Origin: Microvirga sp. TS319
Lineage (GTDB): Bacteria > Pseudomonadota > Alphaproteobacteria > Rhizobiales > Beijerinckiaceae
Length of the DNA stretch: 64,000 nt
Assembly (NCBI RefSeq): GCF_041276405.1
Contig: NZ_JBGGGT010000002.1
Location: 3,077,001-3,141,000 of the forward strand
Reading direction: 5' to 3'
Both the position numbers and the translations under genes were made by a program. Below, piece by piece: positions 37,457-46,006 of the stretch (position 1 is its first letter; every line of letters begins with the position of its first letter). Under the pieces are notes generated by a model, which was given only the letters and a program-made list of their open reading frames with translations, was not told where the DNA came from and searched no databases.

Positions 37457-37687
37457 CTACTTGAGAACGACCCGCGAGCCGTCCGCCAGGACGACAGCCT
37501 CGATCCTGTCGGAGGCAAGCCCCTGCGAGGTGAGCCCGTTGAGGGTGACGCCGTTTGCGCTCACCCCGTTCGCGCCGTTCGGCGGCGGCCTGTCATCCTC
37601 GATCCCGGCGAACCAGGCCTGAGCCTCTGCCGCGGCGAAGAGCCCGACCCCGAGGGCAAGGGCAGCGGATACGGAACGGATTTTCAT
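37457..37687 (-). CDS. Small secreted NG-repeat peptide
   Basis: The 76-residue protein has a signal peptide (VSAALALGVGLFAAAEAQA). A short run of five-residue units follows, ANGVS-ANGVT-LNGLT-SQGLA (residues 40-59), with Asn-Gly at fixed spacing. The C-terminal strand is AVVLADGSRVVLK. Similar NG-rich segments are, from memory, found in or beside ADYC-domain proteins, as here (48 bases upstream of one on the same strand). GGGGAGA upstream of ATG 37687 serves as ribosome site. The function is unknown. Confidence 0.72.
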   Translation of the reverse strand: MKIRSVSAALALGVGLFAAAEAQAWFAGIEDDRPPPNGANGVSANGVTLNGLTSQGLASDRIEAVVLADGSRVVLK

Positions 37688-37827
37688 GATGGTCTCCCCT
37701 GATGTGCGGGCGGCGGCCTTGAAGCTTGGCCGGGCCCGACACTCGCGAGGATAGACCGAATATTGTTTCAGTAAAGTCTTTTGATACGCTATTACATAAT
37801 CAGATGTGCGAAGCCGCACCTGGACGT

Positions 37828-38841
37828 TCAGGCCGCATCCGCGGCTGCGCCTTCCTGACCTAAGCGCTCAAGGGCGCGCGAGACATGCGCCACCGCATCG
37901 CGCAGGGTCTGCAGATCGGCTCCGGGCTTCACCGCCTCGGTCGCCAGATGGCGGCGGTACGCCCTGGCTCCCGGGCGGCCCGTGAAGAGGCCGAGCATGT
38001 GCCGGGTGATGCTGCTCAGGCGCTCGCCCTTCTCCAGCTGCGCGGCAATGTAGGGCTCATAGGCCTCGACCGCCTCGAAGCCGTCTGCCACCGGCGGCTC
38101 CTCGCCATAGAGCTCCCGGTCCACACCGAGCAGGATCTCCGGCTCGTGATAGGCGACTCGGCCCAGCATGACCCCGTCGACATGCGCGAGATGCTCGTGG
38201 ATATCAGCCCAGCTCTTGATGCCGCCGTTGATCGCGACCGGCAGATCCGGCCGCGCCGCTTTGAGGCGGTAGACTCGGCCGTAATCGAGGGGCGGAATGT
38301 CCCGGTTCTCCTTGGGCGACAGGCCCTTGAGCCAGGCCTTCCGGGCATGGACCGTCAGCTCGTCGCAGCCGGCCGCGACCACGCATTCGGTCAGGCGGTC
38401 GAGAGCCTCCTGGGTATCCTGATCGTCCACGCCGATGCGGCACTTCACCGTCACGGGCAGGGAGACGGCGGCCTTCATGGCCGCCACGCATTCGCCCACG
38501 AGCACCGGCTCCTGCATGAGGCATGCGCCGAAACGCCCATTCTGCACCCGGTCGGAGGGACAGCCCACGTTGAGGTTGATCTCGTCATAGCCGAAATCGG
38601 CGCAGATCGCCGCCGCCTGGGCGAGCTCCGCCGGATTCGACCCGCCGAGCTGCACCGCGACCGGATGCTCCGCTTGGCTGAAGCCGAGGAGCCGCTCCCG
38701 CGGCCCGAAGATGACCGCGCCCGTCGTGACCATCTCCGTATAGAGCCGCGCCCGGCGCGACATGACGCGGTGGAACGCGCGGCAATGCCGGTCGGTCCAG
38801 TCCATCATCGGGGCAACGGTGAAGAATTTCTGTGTCATCAT
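37828..38841 (-). CDS. dusA: tRNA-dihydrouridine(20/20a) synthase
   Basis: This FMN enzyme reduces uridine 20/20a in the D-loop of tRNA. The 337-residue TIM-barrel protein has FTVAPMMDWTDRHCR (6-20), the catalytic Cys in LNVGCPSDRVQNGRFGACLM (the latter Cys), and VTVKCRIGVDD. HARKAWLKGLSPKENRDIPPL in parts is the DusA-specific signature. It ends with VMLGRVAYHEP and a helical domain. Two adjacent ATGs (38841, 38838) are possible starts. Confidence 0.94.
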   Translation of the reverse strand: MMTQKFFTVAPMMDWTDRHCRAFHRVMSRRARLYTEMVTTGAVIFGPRERLLGFSQAEHPVAVQLGGSNPAELAQAAAICADFGYDEINLNVGCPSDRVQNGRFGACLMQEPVLVGECVAAMKAAVSLPVTVKCRIGVDDQDTQEALDRLTECVVAAGCDELTVHARKAWLKGLSPKENRDIPPLDYGRVYRLKAARPDLPVAINGGIKSWADIHEHLAHVDGVMLGRVAYHEPEILLGVDRELYGEEPPVADGFEAVEAYEPYIAAQLEKGERLSSITRHMLGLFTGRPGARAYRRHLATEAVKPGADLQTLRDAVAHVSRALERLGQEGAAADAA

Positions 38842-38932
38842 TCCAGCGGGGTCGGGACGGGTCGAACGGCCTTTTCCGACATGGGGACGGCGATCACAAG
38901 GAAAATAAGCGATCGGCAATGTCGCGGAGCCT

Positions 38933-39403
38933 TCAGATCAGCTCCGCCACCTGGGCGCCCAGTGCAGAGACCGCATCCGCAGGCCTCAGCTTGACCTGAA
39001 GCCCGCGCTGACCGCCGTTCATGAAGACCTCCTCGTGCGCGAAGGCCGATTGCTCGACGAGGGTCGGAACGCGCTTCTTCTGGCCGAATGGGCTGATGCC
39101 GCCCACGTGATAGCCGGTGATCCGCTCCGCATCGGCGGGCTTCATCATCTGGGCCGTCTTGCCGCCGAGAGCCGCCGCGAGCTTCTTCAGGTTCACCTCC
39201 CTGTCCGAGGGGAGGACGACGCAGGCGGGCTTGCCATCCACCAGCACCATCAGGGTCTTGAGAACGCCGCCGGGATCCACCCCCATGGCCTCGGCCGCCT
39301 GCAAGCCGATGCGCTCCGCGTTCGGATCATACGCATAGGCATGGACCGTGAAGGGAACACCCGCCTGCTGAAGGGCCTGCGTGGCCCGGGTCGTCTTGGA
39401 CAT
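38933..39403 (-). CDS. ybaK: Cys-tRNA(Pro) deacylase, YbaK/EbsC family
   Basis: The enzyme hydrolyses Cys-tRNA-Pro formed by prolyl-tRNA synthetase error. The 156-residue protein has PFTVHAYAYDPN, the catalytic Lys region GVLKTLMVLVDGKPACVVLPSD (48-69) and YHVGGISPFGQKKRVPTLVE (about 101-120). The start at ATG 39403 gives the normal N-terminus. It lies 56 bases after ureE on the same strand. Confidence 0.92.
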   Translation of the reverse strand: MSKTTRATQALQQAGVPFTVHAYAYDPNAERIGLQAAEAMGVDPGGVLKTLMVLVDGKPACVVLPSDREVNLKKLAAALGGKTAQMMKPADAERITGYHVGGISPFGQKKRVPTLVEQSAFAHEEVFMNGGQRGLQVKLRPADAVSALGAQVAELI

Positions 39404-39459
39404 AGGGTGGCAACTCGGGACGACAACTTGGGACGGCTTCAGGACAGGACAGGACGGGA

Positions 39460-40095
39460 TCAGTGATCGTGCTTGTGGCCGTGCCCATGGTGGCCGCCGC
39501 AGCCGCACCCGTGCCCATGCTCATGGTCGTGATGATGCTCATGGTCATGATGGCCATGCTCGTGACCGTGCGAGTGCCCGTGAGACTCGTGCGCATGGTC
39601 GTGATGATGGTGCTCATGAGCGTGATGGTGATGCCCATGGCCGTGATGGTGGTGATCGTGATCGCAGACATGGGTGCTGCGCTCCGGCCTGAACGGGCGC
39701 TCCACCGGAGTCACCGTGCAGCCCTGCCCCCGCGCCAGCTCCGCGAGGGCAGGATCGTTCTCGATATAGAGCGCGTCGTTCGACATTTCGGCGAGGCCGT
39801 GGTTCGAGCCCAGATGCCAGGCGAGGCGCATGAGGCGAAGCGGGTTCTCGGCCTTCACCTCCAGGAGCGCCTCGGGCTTGGCCTTCACCTGAACCAGGCG
39901 GCCGTCCTCCAGGCGCAGCGCGTCGCCGTCGTTGATGGTGGTCTCCATGTCGAGATCGAGCAGGATCTCGATCCCGCCCGCAGCCGTGAGCGTCGCCTGC
40001 CGGCGGTTCCTCGCCTCATGGTCGAGGGTCACGGTGTCGACGACACGGTCGGCCTTCACGGCAGGCTTGCGGACAATGGTGGTGACGCGGGGCAT
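39460..40095 (-). CDS. ureE: Urease accessory protein UreE (nickel chaperone) with long His-rich tail
   Basis: The 211-residue nickel carrier has an N-terminal UreE domain with LDHEARNRRQATLT (24-37). The metal-binding domain contains LAWHLGSNHGLAEMSNDALYI in parts (91-111). From residue 144 the tail is dominated by His, with Asp, Gly and Cys (about 35 His in 67 residues), a nickel store. No ureABC, ureD, ureF or ureG gene lies in the window, so this copy is isolated here. The start is ATG 40095; the upstream frame is not conserved. Confidence 0.93.
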   Translation of the reverse strand: MPRVTTIVRKPAVKADRVVDTVTLDHEARNRRQATLTAAGGIEILLDLDMETTINDGDALRLEDGRLVQVKAKPEALLEVKAENPLRLMRLAWHLGSNHGLAEMSNDALYIENDPALAELARGQGCTVTPVERPFRPERSTHVCDHDHHHHGHGHHHHAHEHHHHDHAHESHGHSHGHEHGHHDHEHHHDHEHGHGCGCGGHHGHGHKHDH

Positions 40096-40172
40096 GACTT
40101 TGTCTCGGATAAGGTCTGGATGGGCGTTGGATCGATGATGGACGGCTTCTAGGGCATAGCTGAGGCCCGATG

Positions 40173-40589
40173 CTAGTCTTTGCAAGAGCACAGCCCTTGC
40201 GCCTCCGACATGGAAGACACGGACCATGTCAGATAAAGATCATTGAGCCACAGGCATACATGCTGTGTCTGATAGGAGGAGAATTTCAAGGGAAATGCAG
40301 TGTAGGGACGACCATTGAGCCGAATGGCGATCATCTGTGGTTTGCTGGTCGGCACATCTTTGATCAGAACAGCCTCCGCCGAGGAGGCCGCGACGGCGGG
40401 CTTGCCCCCGACCGAGACAGTAAACGCATAAGAAGCGTCCGGTCTTTGTCCCTCACTGGAAAGCGCCAGTGCCTTCTCGCTTACTCTCACGCGATTGACG
40501 CAGATTGTGCCTGCACTCGCCGCTGACGCTCCGCAACACACGGCAAGACCACCAATAAGGATTATGGAGGTTCTCATGCGGGTCGGCAT
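40173..40589 (-). CDS. Secreted hypothetical protein
   Basis: The 138-residue protein has a signal peptide (SIILIGGLAVCCGASAASAG). Its mature part begins with a cysteine (TICVNRVRV) and closes with a cysteine cluster (HVCLWLNDLYL, GLCSCKD). Base composition is somewhat lower in GC than its neighbours, and no homologue comes to mind. Starts at 40589 and 40577 are both possible. It lies six bases downstream of guaD on the same strand and may be carried on the purine operon transcript. Confidence 0.6.
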   Translation of the reverse strand: MPTRMRTSIILIGGLAVCCGASAASAGTICVNRVRVSEKALALSSEGQRPDASYAFTVSVGGKPAVAASSAEAVLIKDVPTSKPQMIAIRLNGRPYTAFPLKFSSYQTQHVCLWLNDLYLTWSVSSMSEAQGLCSCKD

Positions 40590-40595
40590 CGAGCG

Positions 40596-41081
40596 CTAAT
40601 ACTCAATCTTGTCCGCCTTGTCCGCCCAGGTGTCGAAGACGGCCTTGGCCTCCAGGCTCGGCAGGTGGTCCATGGGGATGAGGCGCTCCGAGACCGGCTT
40701 GGGAATCTCGTCGTAGATCAGGCTGTCGTCGAAGCCGATCGCGGCGGCGTCCTCGCGGGTATTGGCGAAGACGATGCGCGAGACCCGCGCCCAATAGGCC
40801 GAAGCGAGGCACATGGGGCACGGCTCGCAGCTCGTATAGAGCGTCGCGCCCTCCAGGGAAAAATCGCCGATCTCCTGGCAGGCGCGGCGGATCGCCGTCA
40901 CCTCGGCATGGGCCGTGGGATCCTTGGTGGAGGTCACCTGGTTCCAGCCCTCCGCCAGAACCTTCCCGTCGCGCACGATCAGGGCCCCGAAGGGGCCTCC
41001 GGCGCCCGCATCCATGTGCTGGCGTGACAGGTCGATGGCGCGCGCGAGATAGCGCTGGTCTTGCGTGTTCATGTCGCTCAT
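40596..41081 (-). CDS. guaD: Guanine deaminase (cytidine-deaminase fold, GuaD type)
   Basis: This zinc hydrolase converts guanine to xanthine. The 161-residue protein has the zinc/catalytic motif THAEVTAIR and the second zinc motif SCEPCPMCLAS (about 84-94). FDDSLIYDEI.KP.SERLIPM and the C-terminal KIEY match the Bacillus GuaD pattern, which has a domain-swapped C-terminus. It lies five bases after xdhC, at the end of the xdh operon. Supplying xanthine to XdhAB fits the context. A general nucleoside deaminase is the alternative. Confidence 0.88.
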   Translation of the reverse strand: MSDMNTQDQRYLARAIDLSRQHMDAGAGGPFGALIVRDGKVLAEGWNQVTSTKDPTAHAEVTAIRRACQEIGDFSLEGATLYTSCEPCPMCLASAYWARVSRIVFANTREDAAAIGFDDSLIYDEIPKPVSERLIPMDHLPSLEAKAVFDTWADKADKIEY

Positions 41082-41086
41082 GAAGC

Positions 41087-42052
41087 TTATGTATCGCCTG
41101 GAAGGGCGAGAGGCGAGCGATTTCGGTCAAGCTGACGGCGCTCCCGCTCCTGGAGCAGCTGGGCCGCCGTGGACGCGGCGATGACCGCCGGGTCCTTGTC
41201 GGCGATGCCGGGAATCCCGATGGGGCAGATCAGCGACGCGATTCTTTCCCGGGACAGCCCGATCTCCCGGAAGCGCTTCTCGAACCGGGCCCGTTTCGTG
41301 CTGCTGCCGATCAGGCCCACATAGGAAAATCCGCGCCGCAGGGCCGCGGCCGTGATCGCCAGGTCGAGCGGGTGATCGTGGGTCATCACGAGGATGAACG
41401 AATCCGGCCGCGCCTCGTCGATCTCGGCCTCGGGGCTGCGCATGCGCACGGCCGCCGCATTCGCCGGGACATGGGACGGAAAGGCGCCGTCCCGGTCGTC
41501 GAGCCAGCGCACGGCAAACGGGAGGGGAGCGAGCGCCAGCACGAGCGCGCGGCCCACATGCCCCGCGCCGAAGAGCAGGACGGGCGTGCGATCCTCGCCA
41601 TGGGTCTCGCGCCATTGCGCCCCCGGGCCCGCATCCGCCTCCGAAGCCAGCTCGCGCCGGACGCGCCCGTCCTCCATCCGGCATTCCACGTCGAAGGAGG
41701 CTCCCTTGCCCTCCGCTTCGACGAGAGGCGCGATGTCGTCGAGGTCGCGTCCGTCGAAGGTCTCGATGAGGATCTTCACGCGCCCGCCGCAGCATTGGCC
41801 GAGATCGGGGCCGAGCGCCTGATCGACGATCCGCGCGGGCCCCCGCCCCCGACCGAGCATCTCGCGGGCCAGGTCGAGCATGAGGAACTCGAGCTGCCCG
41901 CCGCCGATGGTGCCGTGGAACGCGCCGTCGGGCCGCACGACCATGTGCGCCCCCACCTCGCGCGGCGCGGAGCCCTTCACCTCGTGCACGCCGATCAGCG
42001 CCGCGGCTCCATGCCGCGTGACGATCTCGGCGAGCTGGCGCCAGACCCTCAC
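41087..42052 (-). CDS. xdhC: Xanthine dehydrogenase accessory protein XdhC
   Basis: XdhC binds molybdenum cofactor, aids its sulfuration and inserts it in XdhB. The 321-residue protein has the N-terminal XdhC_CoxI domain with HEVKGSAPREVGAHMVV and GTIGGGQLEF. QALGPDLGQCCGGRV carries the conserved Cys pair. The C-terminal Rossmann domain has LLFGAGHVGRAL and ILVMTHDHPLD, then YVGLIGSSTKRARF. It starts at GTG 42052, overlapping the xdhB stop by four bases (GTGA), so it is translationally coupled. Confidence 0.94.
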   Translation of the reverse strand: MRVWRQLAEIVTRHGAAALIGVHEVKGSAPREVGAHMVVRPDGAFHGTIGGGQLEFLMLDLAREMLGRGRGPARIVDQALGPDLGQCCGGRVKILIETFDGRDLDDIAPLVEAEGKGASFDVECRMEDGRVRRELASEADAGPGAQWRETHGEDRTPVLLFGAGHVGRALVLALAPLPFAVRWLDDRDGAFPSHVPANAAAVRMRSPEAEIDEARPDSFILVMTHDHPLDLAITAAALRRGFSYVGLIGSSTKRARFEKRFREIGLSRERIASLICPIGIPGIADKDPAVIAASTAAQLLQERERRQLDRNRSPLALPGDT

Positions 42053-44376
42053 CCCATGGGCCTCCCCCGCAGAGCCTCGCAGGCGCGCAGGATCGCCTCC
42101 GGGGTCGCGGGCGCGTTCAGCGGCACGGGCTTCGAGGGATCGAGAGCATGGACCGCATCGGCGAGGGCGCAGAACACGCTGTTGGCGAGCATGATCGGCG
42201 GCTCGCCGACGGCCTTCGAGCGGTAGATCGTCTCCTCCCGGTTGGCATTGGGATAGAGCGCCACGCGGAAATCTTCGGGCACGTCGGAGGCCACCGGGAT
42301 CTTGTAGGTGGAGGGAGCGTGCGTGAGCAGATGCCCTTCCTTGCTGAACACCAGTTCCTCCGTGGTGAGCCACCCCATTCCCTGCACGAATCCGCCCTCG
42401 ATCTGGCCGATATCGATGGCCGGGTTGAGGGAGCGCCCGACATCGTGGAGGATGTCCGCGCGCAGAAGCCGGTTCTCGCCGGTCAGCGTGTCGACGACGA
42501 CCTCCGAGCAGGCGGCCCCGTAGGCGAAATAGAAGAATGGCCGGCCGCGCCCCTTCTCGCGATCCCAGGTGATCTTCGGCGTCTTGTAATGCCCCGCTTC
42601 CGACATCGGCACGCGGGCGAGAATGCACTTCTTCGCCAACTCGTCGAAGGCGATGCTCTCGTTGCCGATGAACACGCGGTCGTCCCGGAACGCGATCTGA
42701 TCCTCGGGCACGCCATAGGCTTCCGCCGCATGGGCGATCATGCGCGTCTTGATCGCGCCCGCCGCGACCTTCGCGGCCATGCCGTTGAGATCAGAGCCCG
42801 ACGAGGCCGCCGTGGGCGAGGTGTTGGGCACCTTGGCGGTCGTCGTGGCGGTGATGCGCACACGCTCCATGGCGATGCCGAACTCCTCGGCCACCACCTG
42901 CGCCACCTTGATGTAGAGCCCCTGCCCCATCTCGGTGCCGCCGTGGTTCAGGTGCACGGAACCGTCCTGGTACACGTGCACCAGCGCGCCCGCCTGGTTC
43001 ATGTGCGTGAGCGTGAAGCTGATGCCGAACTTCACCGGCGTCAGCGCGATTCCGCGCTTCATGATCGGCGAGGCCGCATTGAAGGCTGCGATCTCTTTGC
43101 GGCGCTCGCGGTATTCCGACGTCTCCTCGAGCATGCGCACGAGATTGCGGAGCGTGTCGGTTTCCTCCACCTCCATGCCGTAAGGCGTGAGGTTTTCGCC
43201 CGGCCGGTAGAAATTCGCGTAGCGGACATCGAGCGGATCGCGGCCCGTCGCCCAGGCGATCTGATCCATCACATGCTCGATGGCGAGCATGCCCTGCGGG
43301 CCGCCGAAGCCGCGAAAAGCGGTGTTCGAGACCGTGTTGGTCTTCAGCCGCCTCGAGGCGACGTGCACGGCGGGCATCCAATAGGCGTTGTCCGCGTGGA
43401 ACATGGCGCGGTCCACCACGCCGGCGGAGAGATCCGCCGAATAGCCGCAGCGCGCGAGCAGATCGACGCCATAGCCCTGAATGCGTCCCTCGCCGTCGAA
43501 GCCGACGCGCCAGTCGCAGCGGAAATCGTGCCGCTTGCCCGTGAGAATGAAATCGTCGTCGCGGTCCAGGCGAAGCTTGCAGGGGCGGCCGGTGACGCGG
43601 GCGGCCAGTGCCGCCGTCACGGCCCATTGGGTCGCCTGGCTCTCCTTGCCGCCGAAGCCCCCGCCCATGCGGCGGGTCTCGCAGGTCACGTAAGAATCGG
43701 GGATATCGAGCACGCGGGCGACCACATGCTGCACCTCCGTCGGGTGCTGGGTCGAGGAATAGACATGGATGTCTCCGTCCTCGCCCGGGATCGCAAGCGC
43801 CACCTGCCCTTCAAGATAGAAGTGCTCCTGACCGCCCACCTGGAACTGGCCCGCGAGCCTGGAGGGCGCGGCCGTGATCGCCGCATCCGCATCGCCGCGG
43901 CCGAAGGCATAATCGGGCAGCACCGTCTCGCCGCGCTCGAGCGCATCTTCCACCGTGACGCTCGGCGCCTCGGACACGATCTCCATCACGGCCTTCTTCA
44001 CCGCGCGCCGCGCGATGTCGCGGGCCGTCGCAACGACCGCGAACACCGCCTGTCCGAGGAAGCTGATCTCGCTGTCCACGAACAACGGATCGTCGCCGAA
44101 GGCAGGCGAGACGTCGTTCCTGCCGGGGATGTCGGCGATGGTGAGAACGGCCTTCACTCCCGGCATGGCGCGCACGGCGGACACATCGAGGGAGACGAGC
44201 CGTCCGCGCGCTTTCGGGGCCTGGCCGATGGCCACATGCAGCGTGCCCTCCGGCTCGCGGATGTCGTCGATATACTGCGCGACGCCCTGCACGTGCTTGG
44301 AGCCGGAATCGTGCGGCAGGGGCTGGCGGACGTGGCGGAGCGTTTCCTGATCGATCGGCTTGGTGGGTGCGTTCAT
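42049..44376 (-). CDS. xdhB: Xanthine dehydrogenase, molybdopterin-binding subunit
   Basis: The large subunit holds the Moco active site that hydroxylates hypoxanthine and xanthine. The 775-residue protein starts with the aldehyde-oxidase/xanthine-dehydrogenase hammerhead domain (SKHVQGVAQYIDDI). Then come GQEHFYLEGQVALAIPGEDG in parts, RRMGGGFGGKE, AFRGFGGPQGM, NHGGTEMGQGLYIKVAQ, and the catalytic Glu region AVGEPPIMLANSV (about 733-745). A GGAG site precedes ATG 44376. It is four bases after xdhA. Confidence 0.96.
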   Translation of the reverse strand: MNAPTKPIDQETLRHVRQPLPHDSGSKHVQGVAQYIDDIREPEGTLHVAIGQAPKARGRLVSLDVSAVRAMPGVKAVLTIADIPGRNDVSPAFGDDPLFVDSEISFLGQAVFAVVATARDIARRAVKKAVMEIVSEAPSVTVEDALERGETVLPDYAFGRGDADAAITAAPSRLAGQFQVGGQEHFYLEGQVALAIPGEDGDIHVYSSTQHPTEVQHVVARVLDIPDSYVTCETRRMGGGFGGKESQATQWAVTAALAARVTGRPCKLRLDRDDDFILTGKRHDFRCDWRVGFDGEGRIQGYGVDLLARCGYSADLSAGVVDRAMFHADNAYWMPAVHVASRRLKTNTVSNTAFRGFGGPQGMLAIEHVMDQIAWATGRDPLDVRYANFYRPGENLTPYGMEVEETDTLRNLVRMLEETSEYRERRKEIAAFNAASPIMKRGIALTPVKFGISFTLTHMNQAGALVHVYQDGSVHLNHGGTEMGQGLYIKVAQVVAEEFGIAMERVRITATTTAKVPNTSPTAASSGSDLNGMAAKVAAGAIKTRMIAHAAEAYGVPEDQIAFRDDRVFIGNESIAFDELAKKCILARVPMSEAGHYKTPKITWDREKGRGRPFFYFAYGAACSEVVVDTLTGENRLLRADILHDVGRSLNPAIDIGQIEGGFVQGMGWLTTEELVFSKEGHLLTHAPSTYKIPVASDVPEDFRVALYPNANREETIYRSKAVGEPPIMLANSVFCALADAVHALDPSKPVPLNAPATPEAILRACEALRGRPMG

Positions 44377-44380
44377 GGCC

Positions 44381-45907
44381 TTACTCCGCCGCCTCCATCG
44401 CCTCGCGCCGGACGATGATCCGCGTCGCGCGCGTCTCGCCCGAGGCGGTCTCGCTCAGCGCCTTGAAGACGAGGTTGCGCGCCACCGTCATGCGGTAGGC
44501 CGCGGAAGCGCGATGATCGTCGAGAGGTTGATAGTCGCGCGCGACGGCGCCCATCGCCTCGCCCCATCCCGACGGATCGTCGAGGGACACGCCGGCGAGC
44601 GCGGCTTCCGTTTCCAGGGCGCGCTTGGGAATGCCCGCCATGCCGCCGAACGCAATGCGGGCCTGTGCGATCCTGCGTCCCTCGAGCGTGAACCTGAAGG
44701 CGCCCATGACGGCGGAGATATCCTCGTCGAAGCGCTTGGACACCTTGTAGGCCCGGAACACCTCGCCGTCCTTGAGTGTCGGAACCGTGATGCGGCGCAC
44801 GAACTCGCCGGGAAGACGATCCTGCTTGCGATAGGCGATGAAGAAAGCGTCGAGGGGAAGAACGCGCGTGCTCTCGCCCCGGCGCAGCTCCAGCGTGGAG
44901 CCCAGCGCGATGAGCGCGGGGGCGAGATCGCCGATCGGCGAACCGTTGGCGATGTTGCCGCCCACGGTTCCCGAGGCGCGGACCTGGGCCGAGCCGAAGC
45001 GGCGCATGAGCTCGCCCAGATCGGGGTCGATCCGCGCCAGCGACGCGAAGGCCCGCGCGTGAGTGGCGCTCGCCCCGAGGCTCAGCGCATCGGCCGTCTC
45101 CTCGATGGAATCGAGGCCCGCCACGCGGCCGAGCCAGATGATCTTTTCAAGCTCCGCCATGCCTTTGGTGACCCAGAGGCCCACATCGGTGGAGCCTGCG
45201 ACCAATGTGGCCTCCGGATGCCGTGCGTAGAGATCGGCGAGCGAGGCCTCGGTCGCCGGAGCGGCGAAGAACCCATTTCCGTGGGGAATGACGATGTCAT
45301 CACCGTCCCGCATCGCCGCGAGGCCCTGCGCCGTCGCTTCGCGGGCTCGCGAGAAGGAATCGTTCGCAGGAGCGGCGCAGACCTGCAAGGCCGCGTCCAC
45401 GATCGGCCGGTAGCCGGTGCAGCGGCAGAGGTTTCCGGCGAGCGCATCGTTGACCGCTTCGCGGGTCAGGGGCCTTTCGCCGTCATGATAAAGCGTGAAT
45501 AGGCTCATCACGATGCCGGGCGTGCAGAAGCCGCATTGCGAGCCGTGGTGTTCCACCATGGCGGCCTGGACCGGATGGAGCCCCTCCTGTGACGCCAAGT
45601 CCCGCGGGGCCAAGTCCCGCGAGGCCGAGTCCCGTGACGCCAGGTCCTCGACCGTCACCACCTCGGCCCCGTCGACCTGTCCGAGCAGCAGGATGCAGGC
45701 ATTGACCGGCTCGTAGGACACATGCCCGTCACGGACGCGGCCGAGCGCCACGGTGCAGGCTCCGCAATCGCCTTCGGCGCAGCCCTCCTTCGTTCCGACG
45801 CGGCGCTCCTGAAGCCTCAGGTAATCCAGAAGCGTGGTGCGCGGGTGAAAGCCGGAAACCTCGATGGGCTGTCCATTCCGCCAGAAGCGGATCGCGTCTC
45901 GTGCCAA
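44381..45907 (-). CDS. xdhA: Xanthine dehydrogenase, Fe-S and FAD subunit
   Basis: The small subunit carries electrons from XdhB to NAD. The 508-residue protein has a plant-ferredoxin 2Fe-2S domain (C43, C48, C51, C71) and a second 2Fe-2S domain (QCGFCTPG at 124-131 and NLCRCTGYRP). The FAD domain follows, with VAGSTDVGLW and TVGGNIANGSPIGDLAP. Between the Fe-S domains residues 88-107 are four five-residue repeats (DLASR, DSASR, DLAPR, DLASQ). The start is TTG 45907, with GGAGG seven bases upstream. Confidence 0.95.
   Translation of the reverse strand: MARDAIRFWRNGQPIEVSGFHPRTTLLDYLRLQERRVGTKEGCAEGDCGACTVALGRVRDGHVSYEPVNACILLLGQVDGAEVVTVEDLASRDSASRDLAPRDLASQEGLHPVQAAMVEHHGSQCGFCTPGIVMSLFTLYHDGERPLTREAVNDALAGNLCRCTGYRPIVDAALQVCAAPANDSFSRAREATAQGLAAMRDGDDIVIPHGNGFFAAPATEASLADLYARHPEATLVAGSTDVGLWVTKGMAELEKIIWLGRVAGLDSIEETADALSLGASATHARAFASLARIDPDLGELMRRFGSAQVRASGTVGGNIANGSPIGDLAPALIALGSTLELRRGESTRVLPLDAFFIAYRKQDRLPGEFVRRITVPTLKDGEVFRAYKVSKRFDEDISAVMGAFRFTLEGRRIAQARIAFGGMAGIPKRALETEAALAGVSLDDPSGWGEAMGAVARDYQPLDDHRASAAYRMTVARNLVFKALSETASGETRATRIIVRREAMEAAE
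45587..45646. repeat. 15-base tandem repeat inside xdhA
   Basis: Four units of the pattern GCCAAGTCCCGCGAG lie in frame, the outer ones more diverged. They encode DLASR-type units in the linker between the two Fe-S domains of XdhA. Confidence 0.85.
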
Positions 45908-46006
45908 GATTGTCCTCCGCCGGTTTCTTCCCGGCCTCTTATGGTGGGTCGGGAAGAATGGCGGAGCAAGGGCTTTTCGCCAAGGAGACTTTCTGGGGAT
46001 GCCCGC

